Shown: positions 1-6,569 of the stretch, piece by piece
How the letters are laid out: every line of letters begins with the position of its first letter
Position numbering within the stretch: the first letter of the stretch is position 1
Source of the DNA: Planctomycetota bacterium
GTDB taxonomy: Bacteria > Planctomycetota > Phycisphaerae > UBA1845
DNA length: 6,943 bases
Reading direction: 5' to 3'
Assembly: GCA_022567365.1 (NCBI GenBank)
Contig: JADFHG010000205.1
Span: forward strand, 1-6,943
Position numbers and translations under genes: made by a program
Notes under the pieces: model-generated
The model's input: only the letters and a program-made list of their open reading frames with translations
What the model was told of the DNA's origin: nothing
The model's database searches: none

Positions 1-1886
1 TCATCCATATCGACGTCACCGTCGCCGTCGGAATCACCCGCGCCGCAGCCGAGCGAGAACACCGCGCCCGGACCGGTAAGGCACTCGGCGAATTGGCCGT
101 AGTCGTCGAGGTCGACGTCGTTGTCACAATCGAAGTCGCCGAAGACCCCCGGTGAAAGTCCCGTGAGAAGCGCCTCGACCATGAGGACCGGCGGCGACTT
201 GCCCGAATCCTCCCAGAGGTCGTACATTTCGAGGCCGGCCATGTTGGTGTAGTTTTCGTCGCGGAGAAACGTGATGTATTCCTTGCTCGCCGATTGATAA
301 TACAGCCGCACGTCCGCCGTCACCGCGCCTTCGGGAATGTGAAACTGCGTGTGATCCCAAAACTGACCGTCCTCATAGGTCGCTGCGACGGGCGCCGCCC
401 CGATCGCCTCGAACGCGGCGTTGTCAAACCCGCGCGGCGGAATGCGGTTGTCCTTGTAGTAGACGTTGTTGACCGCGAAGTGGAAGCCCGGTCCCACGGG
501 GATGCCGGTCGCCTGCGAAACGGCCTCGTCCACGCCGAGTTCCGCTTCGTATACCTTCGTATTCTCCGTCGTCAGGTCGGCCGTGTCATTGTCGTATTGG
601 CCATGGGTTGCGAGCAGATTCTGCTCGGCATCGCGGAATTGGACGGCGAGCCACAGGCGCCGGCCCTCGGGATATCCGCTGGGAAGTTTATGGCCCGTCT
701 CGTTGGTGATCTTGACGTTCAGCTTGCACCCGTCCTGAACGATCTCCATCGTCGCGGCGTTCTGGAGCATATACAGCGTTCGGTCGAGGCTCGGCTGCGT
801 GAACTCGTAGAACGCCTCGAACACTTCGGGAAACGCGTCGAACAGGAGGTTCTGCATCCAGAGATTGCCACCGTTGAAATCGTGCGCGGGCACGTCGGGG
901 CGTACGAAGAACGGATCGTCGAACCCGCACGCCTTGGCTTCGATGTCGGGCATGTGGCAGTCCTGGCAGGTGTGCATGATGCCCGTCGGGTGATTGCCGC
1001 CGAATACGCCGTTCGCGTCCACGCCGATCGTCGCGTAGTCGCTGAGCGCCCACTCGCTATACGTCCGCTCGAGGGGGAACATGTCGTACTTGTCGAGCGT
1101 TTCGTGCTCCGCCCCCAGTGTGTTCAGCACATACGTACCGTCCGGCTGGCGATCGAATACGGGGTTGCTCACGTCGTGGCAGGTTGCGCACATTTCGGAT
1201 TCGCTGTGCCATGGCGAGACAATGATCGGCACACCGTGGAAGTTCTTCGGCACGTCGTCCAACGGGCCTCGGCGCGTGTCGTCGGGATCGACGACGTATC
1301 CCGCGCCGCCCGGTTGAAAAGGCAGGAGACCCGCGGCTTCGAGCGCGTCGAGTATGGGCTGATCCTCGATCGGACTGACGCCCTCCTCGAAGACCGGATT
1401 AACCGCGCGGTGACAGAAGTTGCAGTTGACCCCGTCGAAATCCTGCGGCAAGAGGCCCGAGCCGTCCGTCGGATCGGAGCGTCCCGCGAGCCAGCCGCCC
1501 GGTGTATGACACCGCAAACACAGGTCGCCGGCAAAGGCCGCGTCCTGTTCGGCGATCGCCATGCATGCGTGAAAAAGCGGATCGCGGGCGGCGTTGCCCA
1601 TCATGGAGACTTTCCAGCGCCCGAAGATCGGTACCTCGCCCAGCGCCGACGTGCTGTGACAGAATTCGCATGACGGCGACTCGATAATCGGGAAGAAGTC
1701 CTGACCTTTGCTTTCGTCGGGCTGGGTACCGAGGCGGAAGAAATCCTCGATCGTCGTCGGCACTTGCTCCGCGCGAACTTTCGGCGCGACGCCCATTGGC
1801 CAAACCAGCAGCAGCATTGCAATGGTGGTGACGCAGCGCCGTTTCCGGAACCCTTGCGCGGGCCGACCGCACGCCGGCTGTGCCAC
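1..1886 (-). CDS. Secreted pentahaem c-type cytochrome with C-terminal dockerin-like repeat (3' end outside window)
   Basis: An open minus-strand frame runs off the left edge (628 codons visible from the proposed start). Five CXXCH haem-binding motifs are seen: CEFCH (residues 73-77), CLRCH (123-127), CNFCH (155-159), CATCH (233-237) and CQDCH-MP (307-311). Around them are segments typical of planctomycete multihaem cytochromes: SMMGNAARDPLF after haem 1, DFDGVNCNFCH at haem 3, NETGHKLPSGYPEGRR (395-410) and VRLYYQSASKEYITFLRDE (526-544). Residues 583-628 form a dockerin/EF-hand repeat with Asp-rich loops. The N-terminus has RKRR (14-17), a hydrophobic core (18-34) and a likely cleavage site VRA|EQ after residue 39, so export and haem attachment outside the cytoplasmic membrane are expected. 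The redox partner is unknown. The GTG start at 1886 was chosen because it is the nearest start that leaves a basic n-region; its ribosome site is weak. ATG codons at 1817 (no basic n-region) and 2072 are alternatives. Gene identity is firm; start and substrate are not. Confidence 0.88.
   Translation of the reverse strand, partial: MAQPACGRPAQGFRKRRCVTTIAMLLLVWPMGVAPKVRAEQVPTTIEDFFRLGTQPDESKGQDFFPIIESPSCEFCHSTSALGEVPIFGRWKVSMMGNAARDPLFHACMAIAEQDAAFAGDLCLRCHTPGGWLAGRSDPTDGSGLLPQDFDGVNCNFCHRAVNPVFEEGVSPIEDQPILDALEAAGLLPFQPGGAGYVVDPDDTRRGPLDDVPKNFHGVPIIVSPWHSESEMCATCHDVSNPVFDRQPDGTYVLNTLGAEHETLDKYDMFPLERTYSEWALSDYATIGVDANGVFGGNHPTGIMHTCQDCHMPDIEAKACGFDDPFFVRPDVPAHDFNGGNLWMQNLLFDAFPEVFEAFYEFTQPSLDRTLYMLQNAATMEIVQDGCKLNVKITNETGHKLPSGYPEGRRLWLAVQFRDAEQNLLATHGQYDNDTADLTTENTKVYEAELGVDEAVSQATGIPVGPGFHFAVNNVYYKDNRIPPRGFDNAAFEAIGAAPVAATYEDGQFWDHTQFHIPEGAVTADVRLYYQSASKEYITFLRDENYTNMAGLEMYDLWEDSGKSPPVLMVEALLTGLSPGVFGDFDCDNDVDLDDYGQFAECLTGPGAVFSLGCGAGDSDGDGDVDMD
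3..140 (-). other. Dockerin-like calcium-binding repeat at the cytochrome C-terminus
   Basis: The translated segment begins GDFDCDNDVDLDDY, continues with FAECLTGPG and reaches a second Asp-rich loop, DSDGDGDVDMD, at the window edge. The two loops have the D-x-D-x-D-x-V-D-x-x-D pattern of dockerin type I / EF-hand calcium loops. Two cysteines (602 and 614) lie between them. In Planctomycetes this module is common at the ends of secreted proteins and is not tied to cellulosomes. Its role here (anchoring, assembly or folding) is inferred only. Confidence 0.8.
1656..1670 (-). other. Haem-binding motif 1 (CEFCH)
   Basis: This is the first CXXCH of the cytochrome. It is in frame with the other four motifs and lies 34 residues after the predicted signal-peptide cleavage site. 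The spacing to motif 2 (50 residues) and motif 3 (32 more) supports one continuous haem domain. Confidence 0.9.
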
Positions 1887-2135
1887 GTTCTCGCGATTTC
1901 GCCCTCGTGGCGAGTTACCTCGGCAGGAATAACGACCATTCCCCGCGTCGATGATGCAATGCAATCTCGTCACCGCGCATTTCCTCCTCGAACAACGACC
2001 ATATCGGGAGCCTCGCGGAACGATCGCACCGCGTTCCTGTGGACGCCCGTACAAGTGAAAAAGGCGCCCCATGGGCCGTGAACGACCACCGCGATCGCGG
2101 ACCGGCTTCCCCCTCGTCTTTGTAATCCCCTCGAC

Positions 2136-2165
2136 ATTATACGCACCAACGACACCGTTTCGCAA
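2136..2165 (-). promoter_or_regulatory. Sigma70-like promoter for the cytochrome gene
   Basis: Read on the minus strand, TTGCGA (2165-2160) is followed after 18 bases by a perfect TATAAT (2141-2136). Transcription would start near 2129 and leave a leader of about 240 bases before the GTG at 1886, or about 57 bases before the alternative ATG at 2072. The -10 box is a full consensus match in otherwise GC-rich DNA; the -35 matches 4 of 6. Confidence 0.45.
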
Positions 2166-2378
2166 TCGACACCGACACGCGAATCGTCGAGCGATCGTGG
2201 GCTTGCCGAGGGTCGGTCGCTTTTCGGACTCGAGGGCGCGTTGCGGACGGCCATTCCTTGCCGCACAATCCCAGTAGCGAGCGCCCGCGGATGACCGCCG
2301 CGGCATCGATCGGCGTCCACGACCAAGGTCGAGATCGACACGCCGTCCCCCGGGGACTTTTGCCAAGAACGAACATCT

Positions 2379-2390
2379 GGATGAAATAAA
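2379..2390 (+). promoter_or_regulatory. Weak ribosome binding site and minimal two-codon ORF before the dehydrogenase
   Basis: GGATGA (2379-2384) lies six bases before the ATG at 2391 and can serve as a weak Shine-Dalgarno. The same bases contain ATG AAA TAA (2381-2389), which ends one base before the real start. The TGA at 2382-2384, in frame with the dehydrogenase, blocks any upstream extension, so the ATG at 2391 is the first possible start. Confidence 0.4.
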
Positions 2391-3278
2391 ATGCCAATCG
2401 ACAAGACCGTAGGTGTTATCGGAATCGGGCTGATGGGCGAACCGATGGCGCGAAACCTAATCAATGCGGGCTACACCGTCCGGATCTTCACCCGCACGAA
2501 GTCCAAAGCCGAGAAGCTGATCGCCAATGGTGCCCAGTGGTGCGATTCGGCTGCGGCGGTCGCGAGTGAAGCGGACGTTGTCATCACCATCGTGACCGAC
2601 TCGCCCGACGTCGAAGCCGTGTACCTCGGCGAAAACGGCGTCTGTGCGGGGTTGCGATCGGGAATGCTCTGTATCGACATGACCACGATTTCGCCGGAAG
2701 TCGCCCGAAGGGTGGCGGTCGAGGTCGGCAAGCGAGGGGGCGGATTCCTCGACGCGCCGGTGTCCGGCGGAAGGACAGGCGCGGAGGCGGGCACGCTGGC
2801 GATCATGGTCGGAGGGAGCGAGTCTGACGTCGCCCGTGCCAAACCGATCTTCGACGTGCTGGGCGCGAACAGCGTCCATTGCGGTGCCGTCGGCAACGGG
2901 CAGATCACCAAACTTTGCAACCAGATCCTCTGCGGACTCAACCTCCTCGCGGTATCCGAGGCGATGGCGTTCGCAAAACGAAACGGGCTTGACCTGAACA
3001 CGATGTTGTCGGTCGTCACGAAAGGTGCCGCCGGCTCTTGGGCGCTCGAGAACCTCGGTCGGCGCATGATCGACCGGGACTTCGCCCCGATGTTCATGAT
3101 CGACCTGCAGCAGAAGGATCTGCGTCTCACGCTGGAGAACGCCCGCATGAACAAAGTGCCACTTCCAGGCACAGCGCTCGTGCACCAACTCCTCGCGGTC
3201 AACCAGGCCGCCGGCGAAGGTCGCGAAGGCACGCAGGCGCTGGCCAAGACCCTCGAACGCATGGCGGGGTTGGAATAG
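2391..3278 (+). CDS. NAD(P)-dependent beta-hydroxyacid dehydrogenase (3-hydroxyisobutyrate dehydrogenase / tartronate semialdehyde reductase family)
   Basis: The 295-residue length is standard for this cytosolic family, which interconverts short 3-hydroxyacids and semialdehydes. The N-terminal Rossmann fold begins VGVIGIGLMGEPMA (residues 7-20), matching the family G-x-G-x-M-G-x-P-M-A fingerprint. The second strand ends in FTRT (33-36); an Arg/Thr here instead of Asp suggests NADPH preference, as in the glyoxylate/succinic semialdehyde reductase branch. The substrate signature DAPVSGG is at 121-127, followed by G-x-L-x-I-MVGG (134-142). The catalytic lysine is K174 in GNGQITKLCNQ (168-178), and K242-D243 lies in the C-terminal helical domain. 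An in-frame stop just upstream fixes the start. It stands alone on the plus strand, divergent from the cytochrome. Exact substrate is uncertain: 3-hydroxyisobutyrate, tartronate semialdehyde, glyoxylate and succinic semialdehyde are all possible. Confidence 0.93.
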   Translation: MPIDKTVGVIGIGLMGEPMARNLINAGYTVRIFTRTKSKAEKLIANGAQWCDSAAAVASEADVVITIVTDSPDVEAVYLGENGVCAGLRSGMLCIDMTTISPEVARRVAVEVGKRGGGFLDAPVSGGRTGAEAGTLAIMVGGSESDVARAKPIFDVLGANSVHCGAVGNGQITKLCNQILCGLNLLAVSEAMAFAKRNGLDLNTMLSVVTKGAAGSWALENLGRRMIDRDFAPMFMIDLQQKDLRLTLENARMNKVPLPGTALVHQLLAVNQAAGEGREGTQALAKTLERMAGLE

Positions 3279-3793
3279 AGAGTCACCCAAAGCCCGGATG
3301 TGCACGGCAAGATCAGGTGACGCCGACAACATGAGTCCGCCGCGCCGGTCGGATGAACCCCTTTTGGGGCACGCGGGAACTCGCTGTCGCCGGCACGCGG
3401 GAGTCGGCGATGGGCGTGCGCTCCGGCTGATGGCATCGCGTCCGCCCGTTCATGCGGCCGGTTGCACGGGAAAGTCGTCACCGGCAGACCTATCCAAGTG
3501 AACTACCTGGTGTTCCGCCAATCTCGAGTTTGCGGGCTCCTCGCCTCGGCTAGGACTGACATCGGGGATGGTATCAGGGCGAGGCTCCCGCCGAGCCGCT
3601 TCGGAACCCTGCGTCGCGACGGGCGGCGCACCAGGAGGTTCGCCCTCCCAAGGATGCCTTTCGTAACCCCTACAATGAAGTTGACGCAGCACCACGGCGT
3701 TGCCCGGTTTGGTATGACGGTTCCACCCAGATCGTTGCGGTCAACCCTCTCTCGGCGATGCGCTGCCGCGGTGGTTCGCTCTCGGGGCGCGGA
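3279..3793. other. Convergent gene-free region
   Basis: These 515 bases lie between the stop codons of the plus-strand dehydrogenase and the minus-strand kinase. Short open frames on both strands have no recognisable protein features and no ribosome sites. Small inverted repeats exist (GTCACC at 3282-3287 with GGTGAC at 3316-3321; CCCCTTTTGGGG at 3358-3369; GGAGG and CCTCC near 3635-3650), but none is followed by a T-run on either strand. I see no RNA gene. Confidence 0.5.
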
Positions 3794-6385
3794 TCAGGAT
3801 CGGCCGGGGTCGTCGGTGTCTGTTTGGGGGAACGGCGGCGGCGGTGCCGGTTCGACACCCACACCGGGTGCGGCCGCGGGTGCGGGTGTTGCTGCGTAGT
3901 GATCTGCGGACCCGGCGGCTGCCATAGGGGTCGGCGCTGCGCCGGCCGCCGCGATGTCGTTGTACCCGCTGCGTACGAATGACTTCGGGCGTCGCCGCCC
4001 GCCCCGCAGGACAAGGAGGGCGAGGAAGCAGATCGAGCTGAAGATGAGCCCGCATAGCACGGCCACCTTCTCCTCGCCGTGCCCGTAGCTCCAGTGTCGC
4101 GCAATGAACGTGATGCACGCACCGATGCCGAGCATCGTCACGGATTGAAGAAAGGGGCGGAGCGTCTCTCGCCAGAAACCGTCTCGTTTGATCGGCGTGG
4201 TCTTGCACAGCGCGAACAGCGACATCGTGCCGCAAGCGATGCAACCCACGAGCACCCCGGTTTTGTCATCGTAACTCAGTTCGCGCATCAAAAGCATCAT
4301 CAGAAACGTAACGATGGATCCGCCCATCAGAACAAACGCGATGATGCCCCAAAAACCTCGACTGATGCCCCACCGATATCGCGGTCCGCCACCTCGAGGA
4401 CTCGCGACACTGTCGTTCGGATCCGCGGTCGCGGGCTGCGCGAACGGTGGAATCGCGGCGGCGCCGCCGTGTTCGAGGCACGTTGTAGCCGGGTCGTTGC
4501 ACGCAGCGCAACCGTCCCTTGGATCCGCGCCACGGGCCACGCCACTCACGGCCTGAAATACGCGGTCTTCGGTGGGCGATCCCTCAACCGTTACACCTTG
4601 CGCGCCTGCCGCCACGGCATGCACGGATCGCCGACCAAGCACGAACCAAGCCATCATCTGCAATACCAAGTGCGCTGCCGCCGCAACGCCGCCGGCTATC
4701 AGGACGAACTCTTCGGGGTCACTATCCATGATCGCGCCGCCGATGGCGGTGAAGAATATAGCCACGAGACCGGACCACGCCGCGCCCCAGATGTTCAATT
4801 CCCCGCGCGCTCCACGCTCGACGACTTTTTCCCAACTTCGCGCGCCAAGCACCGCGGTGGCAAGCAAGCCTATGAAGATGGCCGCACCGACCTCCCCTGA
4901 GCGTCCGGCGAACATCGGCATCAGCGCGATAGCCAGCGGACCCGCCGCGACCAATATGCGGACAAGCCCTTTGGTCCAGTACGGGTCGTCCTCCATCCGC
5001 CATCGACGCAGGATTGATCTGCTTCCCGCAATACCGATCGCCAGCGCCGGGATCAGCAGTCCGGCTGCCGTGCCCGCCTCCTCCCGGATGCCCCAGTCGC
5101 CGCCGTAGGCTTCGCTCACAATGAACCCATATCCTATTGAAACCCCGGCCGTCAGAAGGCAACCGACGAAGATCCGCCGCACGAGGCTGGCTTTGCTGCG
5201 CTTCGTCGGTGTGCCGCTTCCCGAAGGCGCGAGCGCCTGCGGTGGCGAAGAAGCGGCGGCTGCGGCGCGGTGAGCCGCTTCCGATGCCGCCTCCGCGGCC
5301 GATTGCGACGCATTCTTGAAGCCGCCTCCGCGCTTCCCGGCGAGCTTCGCCATTTTCCGCTCGACCTTGTTCGAGAGTTTTTCCATCTTGCGTGCGAGGC
5401 GCTCGTTGAGCGGCACGGCGAAGGGCGGCGGCGTGGGCGGCATCGCCTGCGGTGCGACCGCGCGCTTGACGAAATCGCGAACGTGTCCCGGAATCGGGTT
5501 GGGCGACGGCATGGGTGAATGCCCTATCGCGGGTCCGCCGTGATTGACGGCGACGGTCAGACTCGCCGGTCGGAATCCGGCTACGCTGTTTTGAAGTTCT
5601 TCGCCCGCGAGCATGTCGCTGACCATCTCGTCAACGCTCTGGTAGCGGTCCTTGGGATCCTTGATCAGGGCCTTGCGAATGACCGCCGCGAACGGTTGTG
5701 GCAGGTTGTCCACTTCCGGCTGGCTGGTGAGGTGTTTCATGAGCACCTCGCCCATACTCGCGCCCTCGAAGGGCACGCGTCCCAGGAGCATCTCGTAGAG
5801 CATGACGCCGAGCGCATAGATGTCGACGCTGTGCGAGTAGTTGCCGCTGCCGATCTCCGGTGCCATGTAATGCACCGTGCCGATGCTCGCGGTTTGGGCG
5901 CTGTGGCGTGAGACCGAGATAAACTTGCTCAGTCCGTAGTCGCCGATCTTGACGTATCCGTCGTCGTAGAAAATGTTTCCGGGTTTGAGGTCGCGGTGCA
6001 CGATGCCGCGATCGTGCAGATGGCTAAGACCCTTCGCGATTTCCCGAACGAAAAACGCCGCCTTTTCCGGCTTGAACCCGTTCGATTCGGCGATCAGCAA
6101 GTCGCGAAGCGATGGTCCGGAGCAGTACTCCATGATGATGAAGTAATCACCGTCCACACTCTTCTTGACGTCGAAGATGGTGACCAGGTGCGGGCTTTTG
6201 AGGTTGATCGTATGGCCGACGCCGCGCAGCTCGATCTCGGGGTTTTCTTTGAGGTATTTCAGCGCGACCTCGCGCCCGCCGTCGCTGATGGCGTAGTACA
6301 CCTCGCCGAACCCCCCGGCGCCGACCGCACGCTGTATGGTGTAGTCCTCCAGAGGTCGATCGCCGTGTTTGAATCTGTATGCCAT
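3794..6385 (-). CDS. Polytopic membrane Hanks-type serine/threonine protein kinase
   Basis: This 863-residue protein has an N-terminal kinase domain (about 15-260) and a large membrane module. All catalytic landmarks are present: glycine loop GAGGFGEV (22-29), ATP-anchoring K43 in VALK, probable helix-C glutamate E52, HRDLKPGN (130-137), metal-binding D149 in DYG instead of the usual DFG, APE (175-177) and D188. Ser/Thr at 157, 159, 162, 165, 167 and 170 could be activation-loop phosphosites. A Pro-rich linker and a basic helix (about 326-350) with an Ala-rich tail (359-378) lead to six hydrophobic segments (about 402-424, 438-458, 473-493, 498-515, 533-553, 560-583). A loop with C626, C629, C636 and H639 follows, then four more segments (about 678-700, 710-727, 745-763, 773-793) and an Ala/Pro tail. 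No PASTA or other known sensor is recognised. An in-frame stop at 6419-6421 supports the ATG at 6385; the ribosome site is weak (GAAGAG). A poor -10 match, TATAAG, lies at 6499-6494. Confidence 0.92.
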   Translation of the reverse strand: MAYRFKHGDRPLEDYTIQRAVGAGGFGEVYYAISDGGREVALKYLKENPEIELRGVGHTINLKSPHLVTIFDVKKSVDGDYFIIMEYCSGPSLRDLLIAESNGFKPEKAAFFVREIAKGLSHLHDRGIVHRDLKPGNIFYDDGYVKIGDYGLSKFISVSRHSAQTASIGTVHYMAPEIGSGNYSHSVDIYALGVMLYEMLLGRVPFEGASMGEVLMKHLTSQPEVDNLPQPFAAVIRKALIKDPKDRYQSVDEMVSDMLAGEELQNSVAGFRPASLTVAVNHGGPAIGHSPMPSPNPIPGHVRDFVKRAVAPQAMPPTPPPFAVPLNERLARKMEKLSNKVERKMAKLAGKRGGGFKNASQSAAEAASEAAHRAAAAASSPPQALAPSGSGTPTKRSKASLVRRIFVGCLLTAGVSIGYGFIVSEAYGGDWGIREEAGTAAGLLIPALAIGIAGSRSILRRWRMEDDPYWTKGLVRILVAAGPLAIALMPMFAGRSGEVGAAIFIGLLATAVLGARSWEKVVERGARGELNIWGAAWSGLVAIFFTAIGGAIMDSDPEEFVLIAGGVAAAAHLVLQMMAWFVLGRRSVHAVAAGAQGVTVEGSPTEDRVFQAVSGVARGADPRDGCAACNDPATTCLEHGGAAAIPPFAQPATADPNDSVASPRGGGPRYRWGISRGFWGIIAFVLMGGSIVTFLMMLLMRELSYDDKTGVLVGCIACGTMSLFALCKTTPIKRDGFWRETLRPFLQSVTMLGIGACITFIARHWSYGHGEEKVAVLCGLIFSSICFLALLVLRGGRRRPKSFVRSGYNDIAAAGAAPTPMAAAGSADHYAATPAPAAAPGVGVEPAPPPPFPQTDTDDPGRS
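4469..4510 (-). other. CxxC-x6-CxxH putative metal-binding cluster in the kinase
   Basis: Residues 626-639 read CAACNDPATTCLEH. Three Cys and one His at this spacing resemble a zinc knuckle or small zinc ribbon. The cluster sits in the roughly 95-residue hydrophilic loop between the two membrane bundles. Metal binding is inferred from spacing alone. Confidence 0.45.
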
Positions 6386-6569
6386 GACTCTTCGCTCAAC
6401 GCCTTGGGGTCGATCGACTCAGTGCCGTTCGCTCGAAACGACGCCCCCATGTCGTTTCTTCGTATAGTCTGACGCGCTTCCCTGCCCTTTGCACTTATAC
6501 GTTACCACGTTCTTTTGAATCGCCGACATTCCGCTACATGCGGCGCCGCCAATCGTGGTGACGCCCCTT

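Larger units (their letters stand above)
1887..2390. other. Divergent intergenic region between cytochrome and dehydrogenase
   Basis: This 504-base stretch has no convincing gene. Open frames crossing it have Arg-rich, non-conserved-looking translations. It holds a good minus-strand promoter (2136-2165), a 12-base perfect palindrome CCGCGATCGCGG (2089-2100), and a near-palindrome GTCCCCCGGGGAC followed by TTTT (2345-2361). A weak plus-strand promoter candidate for the dehydrogenase is TTGCGG (2241-2246), 17 bases, CACAAT (2264-2269). The minus-strand frame of the cytochrome stays open through at least 2142, so an N-terminal extension cannot be excluded by stops alone. Confidence 0.6.

Noticed and set aside
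294..1673. A 459-codon plus-strand open frame
   Set aside because: It lies antisense to the cytochrome. The minus-strand frame shows five in-frame CXXCH motifs, a signal peptide and a dockerin tail, while the plus frame has an Arg/Val/Glu-rich translation with no recognisable motif.
1970..2464. A 164-codon minus-strand open frame crossing the start of the dehydrogenase
   Set aside because: It overlaps the dehydrogenase N-terminus on the opposite strand, has no clear ribosome site and its translation matches nothing I recognise.
3282..3321. GTCACC/GGTGAC inverted repeat after the dehydrogenase as a terminator
   Set aside because: The loop is 28 bases and no T-run follows, so it does not look like an intrinsic terminator.
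3358..3369. CCCCTTTTGGGG palindrome
   Set aside because: It forms only a four-pair stem, with no T-run after it and no gene end nearby.
2457..3481. Two long minus-strand open frames (291 and 336 codons) over the dehydrogenase
   Set aside because: They are shadows of the plus-strand dehydrogenase, which has intact family motifs and catalytic lysine.
4079..5108. Plus-strand open frames across the kinase membrane region
   Set aside because: They are antisense shadows of the kinase gene; translations are Arg/Pro-rich without domain features.
6259..6450. A 63-codon minus-strand frame overlapping the kinase start
   Set aside because: It is in a different frame from the kinase, overlaps its glycine-loop codons and has no recognisable content.
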